Assembly: GCA_019056805.1 (NCBI GenBank)
Contig: DXJG01000001.1
Span: 124,001 to 188,000, forward strand
From: Candidatus Baldrarchaeota archaeon
GTDB lineage: Archaea > Asgardarchaeota > Baldrarchaeia > Baldrarchaeales > DXJG01
Reading direction: 5' to 3'
Length of the DNA stretch: 64,000 nt
Positions 8,598 through 17,339 of this stretch are shown here, piece after piece. The translations under genes were made by a program, and so were the position numbers. Under the pieces are notes generated by a model. It was not told where the DNA came from. It worked only from the letters and a program-made list of their open reading frames with translations, and made no database searches. Position 1 is the first letter of the stretch. Each line of letters opens with the position of its first letter.

Positions 8598-9593
8598 TTA
8601 TTCCTTGAAATGTGGTATTATTTCCTTGCTTATTAGGTCTATGGCTTCTCTTACGTTTGGTCCTATAGGTGATCCTACAACAAATTGCGAAATTCCTAGT
8701 TTAATCAATTCATTTATACGTTCGATACATGTTTCTGGTGTTCCGCTTATTGAAAATGCTTCAATCATTTCTGATGTCACTTTTGAGAATGCCTCACCCC
8801 AGTTTCCTGCTTCTAAAGCTTTCTTAATAGCCATGGCATCCTCTACACTAATTCCATGTTTTTCTAGTACAGGCTCTGGGCTACCAGAAACTATGAATGC
8901 AACTACTGGTGTTGCAGCCTTAATAGCTTTTTTCTCCTTTTCATGTATGGAGAAGGATGTATACGCAGCTACATCAATATCGGCTAGTTTTCTGTTTGCT
9001 GCTTCTGCTCCAGTTTTTATGTACTTTAGAGCATCCCCGATATCTTTTGGGTGTGAAGCATTAATCAGAACCCCGTCACCCATACTAGCTGCTAATTGAA
9101 GCATTTTAGGTCCTTGTGCACCTATATATATTGGAATTGTTCCTTTCGGTTTGAAATTGAACTTTGCCTTTTGAACACTGAATATTTTTCCAGCAAACTT
9201 TACTTTTCCTGTAGTGGTTAAAGATCTAATTATCTCTACACTTTCTCTGATAGCAGTAAGTGGTTTTTTAATTTCTATACCCAAGAGACTTAATGTAGTT
9301 TTGTCCCCAGCACCGATACCGAGGGTGACCCTGTTTGGAGCTATTTCAGATAGGGATGCAACTGATTGTGCAGTTACGACAGGGTTTATAAGATAGGGGT
9401 TTGTGACACCTGGACCTAATTTTATTTTGTTTGTATGTAAGGCTATGGTTGTTAAGGCTACGTAGACATTCCTATTATTGAAGTGGTCTGTTATCCATAC
9501 ATAATCAAAACCTGCTTTTTCAGCCTGAATTGTATAAAATGTGGTTCTCCAATACAAATCCATAGGAACGAATTCTATTCCAAACTTGACCAT
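8598..9593 (-). CDS. mer: F420-dependent methylenetetrahydromethanopterin reductase
   Basis: A 331-residue member of the bacterial-luciferase-like flavin/F420 family. It reduces methylene-H4MPT to methyl-H4MPT with reduced F420. Mer hallmarks are the N-terminal FGIEFVPMD, DHFNNRNVYVALTTIAL, GPGVTNPYLINPVVTAQS and GIGAGDKTTL. GAGGGG lies 7 nt before the ATG. It follows mtd and a small unknown gene on the same strand, so the two F420-dependent steps appear co-expressed. Mer is the last step before methyl transfer to the corrinoid protein in the Wood-Ljungdahl pathway or to CoM in methanogens. Nothing here tells which applies. Confidence 0.92.
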   Translation of the reverse strand: MVKFGIEFVPMDLYWRTTFYTIQAEKAGFDYVWITDHFNNRNVYVALTTIALHTNKIKLGPGVTNPYLINPVVTAQSVASLSEIAPNRVTLGIGAGDKTTLSLLGIEIKKPLTAIRESVEIIRSLTTTGKVKFAGKIFSVQKAKFNFKPKGTIPIYIGAQGPKMLQLAASMGDGVLINASHPKDIGDALKYIKTGAEAANRKLADIDVAAYTSFSIHEKEKKAIKAATPVVAFIVSGSPEPVLEKHGISVEDAMAIKKALEAGNWGEAFSKVTSEMIEAFSISGTPETCIERINELIKLGISQFVVGSPIGPNVREAIDLISKEIIPHFKE

Positions 9594-9620
9594 AACTCAT
9601 CCCCTCTTATCATTTTTACT

Positions 9621-9887
9621 TTACTTTTTCAACTCCTTAGCAACGTCCCCTAGACCAGCGTTACTCAATAGTTCTACAGTCTGTTCCGGTTCGATGGTAT
9701 ATGCTGCTTCGAGCAATTTCTGAAAACCTTCATCAGATTCAAGTTTGTCATATTGCCAGTAATGAAGAAGCAAATTAGCTGTGCTGCTTGGAAGCTTAGA
9801 AGCATTGCCAGATCGCAATAATATGTCAATTAAAGGTGTAACTAGGCCTTTTCTTTTTTCTAAATCTATTTTTTTCACAAGTTCCAT
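9621..9887 (-). CDS. Small helical protein of unknown function between mtd and mer
   Basis: 88 residues with no signature that I recognise. It is predominantly helical, charged, has no cysteines and no membrane segment. It reads like a few helical repeats (SSTANLLLHYWQYDKLES, then KLLEAAYTIEPEQTVELL). GGAGAGGG precedes the ATG at normal spacing, so translation is likely. It sits 16 bp after mtd and 27 bp before mer in the same direction, so it may be an accessory or regulatory factor of the F420-dependent steps. Confidence 0.6.
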   Translation of the reverse strand: MELVKKIDLEKRKGLVTPLIDILLRSGNASKLPSSTANLLLHYWQYDKLESDEGFQKLLEAAYTIEPEQTVELLSNAGLGDVAKELKK

Positions 9888-9903
9888 TTCGAACCCTCTC
9901 CGA

Positions 9904-10752
9904 TTACTCAGGTTTTTTAGGTTTTTCGATGAGTTTTCTTTTACTTAAAATTTCTCCAGTTTTGTGATGGGGCATTCTCAATAAGTAATCTCCATATTTT
10001 TCTATTTCTCGAGCTTCGTCAGCAAGCATAGCAGCTATTCGAATCATTTCATGGGCAGCAGCTACAATTGGAACATATCTTTCCATTTCTTTTATCATAA
10101 AGCAGCCTTCCACGGTAAGACTTGCAGCACTGCGAGCTATTTCATGAGCAGCCATAGCTTTTGCCAACGCATATGGATTCGAGAATCCTGCAGCCTTTAC
10201 AGCATTTTCTTTTTCAATGACTATTCTTGGAAGCTCAGGTTTTTCTCCTTTCTTTATTTGATCAATTACTCTGCCGATTTCTCTGTACACTATAGAAAAT
10301 ACACCAGTTACTGAAAGAACTTTAATTAAATCAGCGTTAAAGATAGCCATTTCTATTGGATCAAGAAATTCTCGTCTGGCACCGATCATAGCATCAGCGG
10401 CAATGATAAAATAACCCATATTTTTCTCTTCAATATCTTTCACCGCTTTTTTCCCAGGTTGATCACTGATAACTATTGTAGGAATATTTGATTGGGCTAA
10501 AATTTCTCTAGCCTTTTTGGGTCCAGGTAGTGCAGCATTTGGACTAATCACGATGATAAGATCCGGTTTGAAGTCTAAGATTTTTTTAGCAACTTCTTCT
10601 GCTTGCGCTGGACCCATTTTAGCTCCGCTTCCAACTACACGCACATCTAAATCTTCTCTATCAGCTCTTTCATCAAATAGAAACTCGATAAGAGGTGCCG
10701 TGCCAATATTACCGCATTTTACAACTCCTATTTTTATTATTCGCCCTTCCAT
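9904..10752 (-). CDS. mtd: F420-dependent methylenetetrahydromethanopterin dehydrogenase
   Basis: A 282-residue protein that interconverts methenyl- and methylene-H4MPT using coenzyme F420. Diagnostic parts are IKIGVVKCGNIGTAPLIEFL at the N terminus, GSGAKMGPAQAEE and SPNAALPGPKKAREIL. The open frame extends 29 codons further upstream, but GGGGGA before the ATG at 10752 and the family's normal N terminus fix the start there. A TATA-like element on the minus strand lies at 10808-10820. It heads an operon with the 88-residue protein and mer. Confidence 0.93.
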   Translation of the reverse strand: MEGRIIKIGVVKCGNIGTAPLIEFLFDERADREDLDVRVVGSGAKMGPAQAEEVAKKILDFKPDLIIVISPNAALPGPKKAREILAQSNIPTIVISDQPGKKAVKDIEEKNMGYFIIAADAMIGARREFLDPIEMAIFNADLIKVLSVTGVFSIVYREIGRVIDQIKKGEKPELPRIVIEKENAVKAAGFSNPYALAKAMAAHEIARSAASLTVEGCFMIKEMERYVPIVAAAHEMIRIAAMLADEAREIEKYGDYLLRMPHHKTGEILSKRKLIEKPKKPE

Positions 10753-11083
10753 TATTTTTCCCCCATTATTTTCTTCCAGTAAAATATTCAACAAACATAA
10801 TTTAACTGTTATATATAAGTTTACTAGAATAACATTCATTACATAATTTTCGATATTTTTATGTTCACTTTACGTTTTAACACGTTTTTAATATCATTTT
10901 TTAACCTAAATGATAATAATTCGGTGGTTTAACACTAGAGAAGAGAAGTTACTATTATTGTTAATTTAGCATTTTTCAACTCTAGCTAAAATCTCAAAAA
11001 GGTTAAAAGCTAATATTATCAACATAACTCTGAGATTGAATCACCATCTTTATAATTTATTAACAGAGTAGAGAGGGCCAAAT
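10753..11083. promoter_or_regulatory. Divergent promoter region between the mtd-mer and fwd-mch operons
   Basis: About 330 bp without a gene. A TATA-like stretch at 10808-10820 (GTTATATATAAGT on the plus strand) fits mtd transcription to the left. A/T-rich elements near 10998-11010 and 11045-11060 could serve fwdD to the right. Both operons encode successive steps of one pathway, so shared control from this region is likely. No clear operator palindrome or structured RNA was found. Confidence 0.45.
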
Positions 11084-11479
11084 ATGATTAAAGTAATTTT
11101 AATAACGGGTAGGAGTTTGGATCAAGGAATCTCTAAGGAGTATGGTAAATTTTCTAAAACATACATGGAAAAAGTTGCTGTATGTGAGCTAGACGCAGAA
11201 GATATTAAAACGCTTGGAATAAATCCGGGTCAGAATGTTAAAGTGAAAACAAAATATGGAGAGGTCGTTGTTAAAGCTGTTGAATCTACTCAAGCTCCGC
11301 ACAAGGGTATAGCTTTTATACCCTATGGTCCTTGGGCCAGCAGTGTAATGCCTTCAACTACGGAAAGTACTGGCATGCCTTCACTTAAGGGAATAGAAGC
11401 AACGATAGAACCAGCTTTGGGTGAAGAAATTTTAGATCCTAAAAAACTCATAAAAACGATTGTGGGGAGAGAGCCTTGA
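11084..11479 (+). CDS. fwdD: Formylmethanofuran dehydrogenase subunit D
   Basis: A 131-residue molybdopterin-dinucleotide-binding domain protein. FwdD forms the C-terminal cofactor-binding lobe that in related oxidoreductases is fused to the catalytic chain. Visible features are the N-terminal ITGRSLDQG, the beta-barrel pattern GINPGQNVKVKTKYGEVVVK, and PYGPWASSVMP near residue 88. GAGAGGG (11071-11077) precedes the ATG. It overlaps the next gene by 4 bp (TTGA) and opens the fwdDBAC-mch operon. Confidence 0.9.
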   Translation: MIKVILITGRSLDQGISKEYGKFSKTYMEKVAVCELDAEDIKTLGINPGQNVKVKTKYGEVVVKAVESTQAPHKGIAFIPYGPWASSVMPSTTESTGMPSLKGIEATIEPALGEEILDPKKLIKTIVGREP

Positions 11480-12759
11480 AAACCATAAGTAATGTTGTAT
11501 GTCCGTTCTGTGGAAGTCTATGTGATGATATAGAAGTAGATGTAGAAAACGGTCAAGTGACAAAAGTAAGGCGAGGATGCGCAATAAGTATAGCAAAATT
11601 TACAAAATACGGTGAAGAGAGGATATATAAGCCGAGAATAGATGGAAAAGAAGCATCATTGGAGGAAGCTATAGATAAAGCTGTTGAAATACTTGCAAAT
11701 GCAAAATACCCAATTCTATACGGTTGGAGCTGTACCTCAACAGAAGCAATAAACGTAGGTATAGAAATTGCAGAATTAATAGGCGGGGTAATGGACAATA
11801 CAGCATCTGTATGTCACGGACCCACTATAATAGGGGAGCAAGATGCCGGAATATCCACATGTACATTAGGTCAGGTGAAACATAGAGCAGACCTTATAAT
11901 ATATTGGGGATGCAATCCGGCACATGCTCATCCAAGACATATGGCTAGATACTCTGCAGCAAGTAAAGGAAAATTTGTAAAAGGCAGAAATGAAAGAAAA
12001 GTGATCGTAGTTGATGTAAGGAAAACTCGCACAGCTAAAGCAGCTGATATATTTATTCAAGTTGAACCAAACTCAGATTACGAATTGTTAACAGCTCTAA
12101 GATGGGCAGTAAAAAACGGAGAATTAGAACAGCCGAAAATTGCAGGAATACCCGCGGAGAAAATAGAAGAAATAGCAGATATGTTAATTTCATGCCGATT
12201 TGGAGCATTGTTCTTTGGATTAGGATTAACCATGTCAGCAGGGAAAGCGAGAAACATAGAAGCAGCTGTATCCCTAGTTAGAGAATTAAATAATTACACA
12301 AAATTTGTAATGATGCCTATGAGAGGACATTTTAACGTTACCGGCGCCAACGAGGTAATGGCATGGATAACAGGTTATCCCTTTGCAGTCGACTTTAGTA
12401 GAGGTTACCCGTTCTATAACCCTGGAGATACAACTGTTGTTGATATACTTACACGAGGAGATTGTGACGCAGCACTAATAGTAGCCTCAGACCCCGTTTC
12501 AGGCTTTCCAACCGAGGCAGTAAGAAATCTTGCAAAGATCCCCGTAATAACAATTGACCCTCACGAGACACCAACAACTATGATATCAAAAGTGGTTATA
12601 CCAACAGCTTTGGTTGGAATAGAAGCGGAAGGATCAGCCTATAGGATGGATGCAGTACCTTTGAGACTTAAGAAACTTGTTGATCCACCGCCAAATATTT
12701 TATCGGATGAAGAAGTTCTAAAAATGATTCTTAAAAAGTTAAAAGAGAGGGTGGGATAA
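11476..12759 (+). CDS. fwdB: Formylmethanofuran dehydrogenase subunit B (catalytic)
   Basis: A 427-residue catalytic subunit that reduces CO2 to formate at a tungsten or molybdenum pterin. Cys9, Cys12, Cys16 and Cys35 are the [4Fe-4S] ligands (CPFCGSLCDD at the start). Cys113 in SVCHGPT is the expected metal ligand and is cysteine, not selenocysteine, since the codon is TGT. The start is TTG, overlapping the fwdD stop. FwdB works with FwdA, which condenses the formate with methanofuran. The ferredoxin-type subunits FwdF, FwdG and FwdE are not in this operon. Confidence 0.93.
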   Translation: MKTISNVVCPFCGSLCDDIEVDVENGQVTKVRRGCAISIAKFTKYGEERIYKPRIDGKEASLEEAIDKAVEILANAKYPILYGWSCTSTEAINVGIEIAELIGGVMDNTASVCHGPTIIGEQDAGISTCTLGQVKHRADLIIYWGCNPAHAHPRHMARYSAASKGKFVKGRNERKVIVVDVRKTRTAKAADIFIQVEPNSDYELLTALRWAVKNGELEQPKIAGIPAEKIEEIADMLISCRFGALFFGLGLTMSAGKARNIEAAVSLVRELNNYTKFVMMPMRGHFNVTGANEVMAWITGYPFAVDFSRGYPFYNPGDTTVVDILTRGDCDAALIVASDPVSGFPTEAVRNLAKIPVITIDPHETPTTMISKVVIPTALVGIEAEGSAYRMDAVPLRLKKLVDPPPNILSDEEVLKMILKKLKERVG

Positions 12760-14451
12760 TTGGAGATACTCATAAAAAACGGATATGTTTATGACCCGAT
12801 AAACAAGATAGACGGCGAAAAAATGGACATAGCAGTCAAAGACGGAAAGATTGTAGAGTCAGTCGGTTCAAACGCCAAAGTAATAGATGCATCAAATATG
12901 TTAGTAATGCCGGGAGGAGTAGACATACATTCCCATATAGCAGGTTCAAAAGTGAATTCAGGACGAATACTAAGACCAGAAGATCACTATAAAGATGTAG
13001 AGCCAAGAACCACAGTAACAAGATCAGGAGTCGGTTACACGGTTCCTTCATCATATACAATAGGTTATCGATATGCAAAACTTGGATATACAACTGTAAT
13101 AGAGGCAGCATCACCTCCACTAAAAACAAGACATACACACGAAGAACTAAATGATATACCATTAATTGACAAAACCTGCTACCTTGTGCTTGATAATAAT
13201 TGGATTGTTCTAGATTATTTAAGCCAAGGAGAAATTGATAAATGTGCGGCGTTCATAGCATGGATTCTAAAAGCATTAAAAGGCTATGCTATAAAAATCG
13301 TTAATCCAGGAGGAGTAGAACTCTGGGGATGGGGGAGAAACGTAGAAAGCTTGGATGACCAAGTACCCCCCTTCAACATAACTCCACGAGAGATCGTTAG
13401 AGGATTATGTAAAATAAACAAAATACTCAATCTACCTCATACAATACATCTTCATACAAACAATCTCGGAAAACCTGGAAATTATCGCACAACCATAGAA
13501 ACTATGGATGCTGTAAAGGACTTAGCAGATGGAAAACCAAACATACATGTAACACATGTACAGTTTTGCGGATATGGTGGAGATACATGGATTACACTGA
13601 GGTCTGGAGCACCAGAAATAGCAAAATACGTAAATAATCATCCACATGTCACAATAGACCTAGGACAAGTAGTTTTCGGAGAAGCCACAACCATGACAGG
13701 TGACGGACCATTCCAGTTCATATTACAAAGTCTAACTGGAAACAAGTGGAAAAATGCAGATGTAGAGGCAGAGGGGAGTGCAGGAATTGTACCGTACAAA
13801 TTTAAACGTAAAAACTTCGTAAATGCAATACAGTGGACCATAGGGCTGGAATTAGCTCTTCTAATAAAAGATCCTTGGAGAGTGTTCTTAACAACAGATC
13901 ATCCAAATGCAGGACCATTTACGGAATATCCAAGGGTAATAGCTTGGTTAATGAGCACAAAAGCACGAGAAAAGACAATGGAAAGGATAAACAAAAGAGC
14001 CAAAAAACGGAGCGTATTACCTAGCGTGGACAGAGAATATACTTTCTATGAAATTGCCATAATAACAAGAGCTGCAACGGCAAAAGCTCTAAATCTAACA
14101 AATAAGGGACATTTAGGTGTAGGAGCAGACGCAGATATAGCAATATACAATATAAATCCGATGGAAGTAAATCCATCAAAAGAATACAAAAAAGTTAGAA
14201 AGGCGCTTAGAAGGGCAGCATATACCATAAAGGGAGGAGAGATCATAGTTAAGGATGGGGAAATTGTTAAATCATTTGTAGGGGAGACGTTCTGGGTAAA
14301 ACCAACAATGCCTGAAGAACTAGAGAAGGAAATTTTAAGAGAAGTTGCAGAGAAGTTCAAAGAATACTACACGGTGTCGCTTGAAAACTACATCATAGGA
14401 GAACATGAATTAGCCCGCTCAAGGTCAATAACAGTAAATACTTCCCTTTAG
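12760..14451 (+). CDS. fwdA: Formylmethanofuran dehydrogenase subunit A (amidohydrolase)
   Basis: A 563-residue amidohydrolase-fold protein that couples formate to methanofuran at a binuclear metal site. His57 and His59 (VDIHSHIAG) are metal ligands, Lys179 in AIKIVNPGG is the expected carboxylated lysine, and TTDHPNAGPF holds the catalytic aspartate region. Length and motifs are those of FwdA. The TTG start directly abuts the fwdB stop. It belongs to the fwdDBAC-mch operon. Confidence 0.93.
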   Translation: MEILIKNGYVYDPINKIDGEKMDIAVKDGKIVESVGSNAKVIDASNMLVMPGGVDIHSHIAGSKVNSGRILRPEDHYKDVEPRTTVTRSGVGYTVPSSYTIGYRYAKLGYTTVIEAASPPLKTRHTHEELNDIPLIDKTCYLVLDNNWIVLDYLSQGEIDKCAAFIAWILKALKGYAIKIVNPGGVELWGWGRNVESLDDQVPPFNITPREIVRGLCKINKILNLPHTIHLHTNNLGKPGNYRTTIETMDAVKDLADGKPNIHVTHVQFCGYGGDTWITLRSGAPEIAKYVNNHPHVTIDLGQVVFGEATTMTGDGPFQFILQSLTGNKWKNADVEAEGSAGIVPYKFKRKNFVNAIQWTIGLELALLIKDPWRVFLTTDHPNAGPFTEYPRVIAWLMSTKAREKTMERINKRAKKRSVLPSVDREYTFYEIAIITRAATAKALNLTNKGHLGVGADADIAIYNINPMEVNPSKEYKKVRKALRRAAYTIKGGEIIVKDGEIVKSFVGETFWVKPTMPEELEKEILREVAEKFKEYYTVSLENYIIGEHELARSRSITVNTSL

Positions 14452-14462
14452 AGGTGAAAGAA

Positions 14463-15290
14463 TTGGGTGAAATAATATTAAAACCAAAAGTAGCATTTAA
14501 AGTACCGATAATTGCTGAGACGATAACTCCAGACAATTTTGCAGGAAAATCTATCAAGGAAATAGAAGATTTGGAAGCATGGGAAGGAAATAGGAAAACA
14601 ACTCTCGGAGAACTATTTGAAATCACTGGAGCTCCTGGAGAAACACCGAAAGACACAAAGATAATTATCGAAGGCGACGTAAAAAAGGTTAAAAAAATAG
14701 GCTGTAAAATGACAGATGGAGAAATTATAATTAAAGGATCCGTAGGAATGTATTTAGGCGAGGAGATGAAAGGCGGTAAAATAACCGTAGAGGGGGATGC
14801 AGATTCCTGGATAGGAACAAGAATGAAGGGAGGACAAATAGAAGTCAAAGGAAACGCTGGAGATTACATCGGAGCTCCCTACCGTGGAGACACAAAGGGT
14901 ATGAAAAAAGGCACCATAATAATACATGGAAATGCTGGAAATGAAGTAGGATGTTGGATGAGAGGGGGAACAATAATAGTAAAAGGAAACACGGGACTTT
15001 TCCCCGGAATACATATGAAGAAAGGTACAATACTAATTGAAGGGGATTGTGCAGGAAGATGCGGAGCCATGATGAAAGGCGGTAAAATAGCAGTTTTAGG
15101 CTATGTTCCTTCAATTCTTCCAAGTTTTACTTTCGAAGAAATCAAAAAATCCTTTAAGATCAAAGGGGAGAAAATTAAAGGACCATTCTACGTTTTTACG
15201 GGCGATCTAAATGAAAACGGAGCAGGAAGACTGCATGTTTCGGTAGAGAAAAATAAACATCTTCAATTCTATGAAAAGTTTCTGGAATGA
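14463..15290 (+). CDS. fwdC: Formylmethanofuran dehydrogenase subunit C
   Basis: About 275 residues. The second half is a right-handed beta-helix made of repeats of the type GG-x-I-x-V-x-G-x-A-G-D-x-x-G (for example GGQIEVKGNAGDYIGAPYRG), as in the C-terminal domain of glutamate synthase. FwdC is the structural subunit that holds FwdA and FwdB. GAGGTG at 14451-14456 gives good spacing to TTG at 14463, while the GTG at 14454 lies inside that motif, so I prefer the TTG. Confidence 0.9.
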   Translation: MGEIILKPKVAFKVPIIAETITPDNFAGKSIKEIEDLEAWEGNRKTTLGELFEITGAPGETPKDTKIIIEGDVKKVKKIGCKMTDGEIIIKGSVGMYLGEEMKGGKITVEGDADSWIGTRMKGGQIEVKGNAGDYIGAPYRGDTKGMKKGTIIIHGNAGNEVGCWMRGGTIIVKGNTGLFPGIHMKKGTILIEGDCAGRCGAMMKGGKIAVLGYVPSILPSFTFEEIKKSFKIKGEKIKGPFYVFTGDLNENGAGRLHVSVEKNKHLQFYEKFLE

Positions 15291-15309
15291 CATGTAAGGA
15301 GGAATTAAA

Positions 15310-16278
15310 ATGCCTAAATTAAGCGTTAATGTGGAAGCGAAAAAAATTGTTGAAAAAATGATTGAAAATAGTAATTTGCTTAACATAAAAGTCGAAAAAA
15401 CACCATCGGGAGCAACAATTATAGATGCAGGAGTCGAAGTTAAAGGAGGGTTACTCGCCGGTAAATTCGTAACTGACATCTGTTTAGGAGGACTAGGAGA
15501 AACCCAACTGACCCAAGTTCCTTATGGAGATGTAGAGCTTCCCTCAATCTTTGTTGCTACAGATCATCCAGCTGTATCAACACTTGGTTCGCAGTTTGCA
15601 GGCTGGAGAATAAAAGTAGGCAAATATTTCGGTATGGGGTCTGGACCAGCTAGAGCTTTATCCTTAAAACCAAAAAAACTTTACGAAGAAATCGAATATG
15701 AAGACGAAGCAGATGTGGCTGTAATAGTTTTGGAATCTGATGAAAAACCAACAGAAGAGGCTCTAAAATATATTGCAGAAGAATGCAAAGTATCGATAGA
15801 AAATGTTTACGCCGTAGTTACACCAACTTCTAGTATAGCCGGATCCGTTCAAATATCTGGCCGGGTCGTTGAAACAGGTATACACAAAATTGCCGAAGTA
15901 GGTTTCGATCCAAAGAAGATTTTATACGCTTCCGGCTATGCACCAATAGCTCCCGTACATCCAAAATCCATAAAAGCTATGGGAAGAACAAACGATATGA
16001 TCCTCTACGGTGGGGTCGTTAAATTAATTGTCGAATACGATGACGATGAAAAACTAAAGGAGTACGTAGCAAAAGTTCCATCATGTACATCAAGAGACTA
16101 TGGTCGGCCCTTCTATGACATATTTAAAGCAGCTGAATTTGATTTCTATAAAATCAGCCCAGACTTGTTTGCACCAGCAAAAATAATCGTAAACAATGTA
16201 AAAACAGGGTCAACGTTTGTTGCAGGATACATTAACACAGAAGTTATACAACAATCAATAAAATTACAAAAACTATAA
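15310..16278 (+). CDS. mch: Methenyltetrahydromethanopterin cyclohydrolase
   Basis: A 322-residue Mch, converting formyl-H4MPT to methenyl-H4MPT. Typical segments are LGGLGETQLTQVPYGD, ATDHPAVSTLGSQFAGW and FGMGSGPARALS. AAGGAGG lies just upstream of the ATG. It follows fwdC by 19 bp, so the first and third steps of the branch are transcribed together. The second (ftr) and later (mtd, mer) steps are elsewhere in the window. Confidence 0.95.
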   Translation: MPKLSVNVEAKKIVEKMIENSNLLNIKVEKTPSGATIIDAGVEVKGGLLAGKFVTDICLGGLGETQLTQVPYGDVELPSIFVATDHPAVSTLGSQFAGWRIKVGKYFGMGSGPARALSLKPKKLYEEIEYEDEADVAVIVLESDEKPTEEALKYIAEECKVSIENVYAVVTPTSSIAGSVQISGRVVETGIHKIAEVGFDPKKILYASGYAPIAPVHPKSIKAMGRTNDMILYGGVVKLIVEYDDDEKLKEYVAKVPSCTSRDYGRPFYDIFKAAEFDFYKISPDLFAPAKIIVNNVKTGSTFVAGYINTEVIQQSIKLQKL

Positions 16279-16445
16279 CCCATTTCTTTTATTTGTTTTC
16301 TAAATTTAAAATTGAAGTACACTACAGATTAGATTATTAAATACTATTTTTACTTAGAACTTGACTTGACATAGATCAAGTAACATGTAAAATAGGAACT
16401 AAAATAAGTGTTAGAAGTATGCTATTTTCTGGAGGCACTAACAAC

Positions 16446-17327
16446 ATGGTAAAGATCGGAATACTAACTAGGAACCCAGAAGCTTGGTGTTCAATGAATC
16501 TCATAAAAGCTTTTGAAAAACTAGGAGCAGAACCTGTATGTCTTCGATTTTCTAGACTTGTTGCAAAAGTAGGATCTAAACCGGTGGTTTATCACGAAGA
16601 CATTAATGTACTTGAAGAACTAGGAGCTTTGGTTATCCGCCCCATAGGTAGAGGGTCATTAGATGAATGTATATTCAGAATGGACATTTTACATAGACTT
16701 ACCCGACTGGGTCTCCCAGTAATAAATCATCCCTCGGCAATAGAAAAATGCATAGACAAATATTACGCTTTAACAATTTTAGAAGAACATGGAATCCCAG
16801 TACCAAAAACGGTTGTAACAGAAAGCGCCGAAGAAGCATTAAAAGCCTTTCATGAACTAGGAGGAGACGTAGTAATAAAACCACTATTTGGTTCAAGAGG
16901 AGTTGGTATAACAAGAATTTCGGATCCAGAAATAGCAACAAGAATATTTAGAGCTCTACAATTCACACATAACGTCTTGTACATACAGGAGTTTATACCA
17001 CATGGCACAAGAGATATCAGAGCGTTTGTAATAAACGAAGAAGTCGTAGCATCCATGTACAGAGAAGGAAGAAGCTGGAAAACAAATGTAGCGCAAGGAG
17101 CAGTACCAAAAATGTTAAAATTAGTGGGAGAAGCTGAAGAACTGGCTATAAAAGCTACAAAGGTAGTGGGGTGTGAAATAGCTGGAGTAGATATTTTAGA
17201 AGGTCCTAATGGACTCTACATAGTGGAGATAAACAGTCAGCCCGGATGGCGTGGAATACAAACAGTGACAAAAGTAAACATTGCAGAAGCAATAGCAAAA
17301 TATGTAATTGAAAGAGCAAAAAGGTAA
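16446..17327 (+). CDS. RimK-type ATP-grasp alpha-L-glutamate ligase (MptN/CofF-like)
   Basis: A 293-residue ATP-grasp ligase. ATP-binding features are VIKPLFGSRGVGI and the metal site GLYIVEINSQPGWRGIQ near the end. In methanogens the close relatives are MptN, which adds glutamate to tetrahydrosarcinapterin-type pterin, and CofF, which adds an alpha-linked glutamate to F420. Given its position after mch, pterin modification is the better guess, but the two cannot be separated by eye. The ATG at 16446 follows GGAGG (16431-16435) with 10-nt spacing. A longer frame from 16419 lacks such a signal. Confidence 0.8.
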   Translation: MVKIGILTRNPEAWCSMNLIKAFEKLGAEPVCLRFSRLVAKVGSKPVVYHEDINVLEELGALVIRPIGRGSLDECIFRMDILHRLTRLGLPVINHPSAIEKCIDKYYALTILEEHGIPVPKTVVTESAEEALKAFHELGGDVVIKPLFGSRGVGITRISDPEIATRIFRALQFTHNVLYIQEFIPHGTRDIRAFVINEEVVASMYREGRSWKTNVAQGAVPKMLKLVGEAEELAIKATKVVGCEIAGVDILEGPNGLYIVEINSQPGWRGIQTVTKVNIAEAIAKYVIERAKR

Positions 17328-17339
17328 CTGGTGGCATCA

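Noticed and set aside
10753..10839. 29-codon N-terminal extension of Mtd
   Set aside because: It is hydrophobic, unlike the family, and GGGGGA directly precedes the ATG at 10752.
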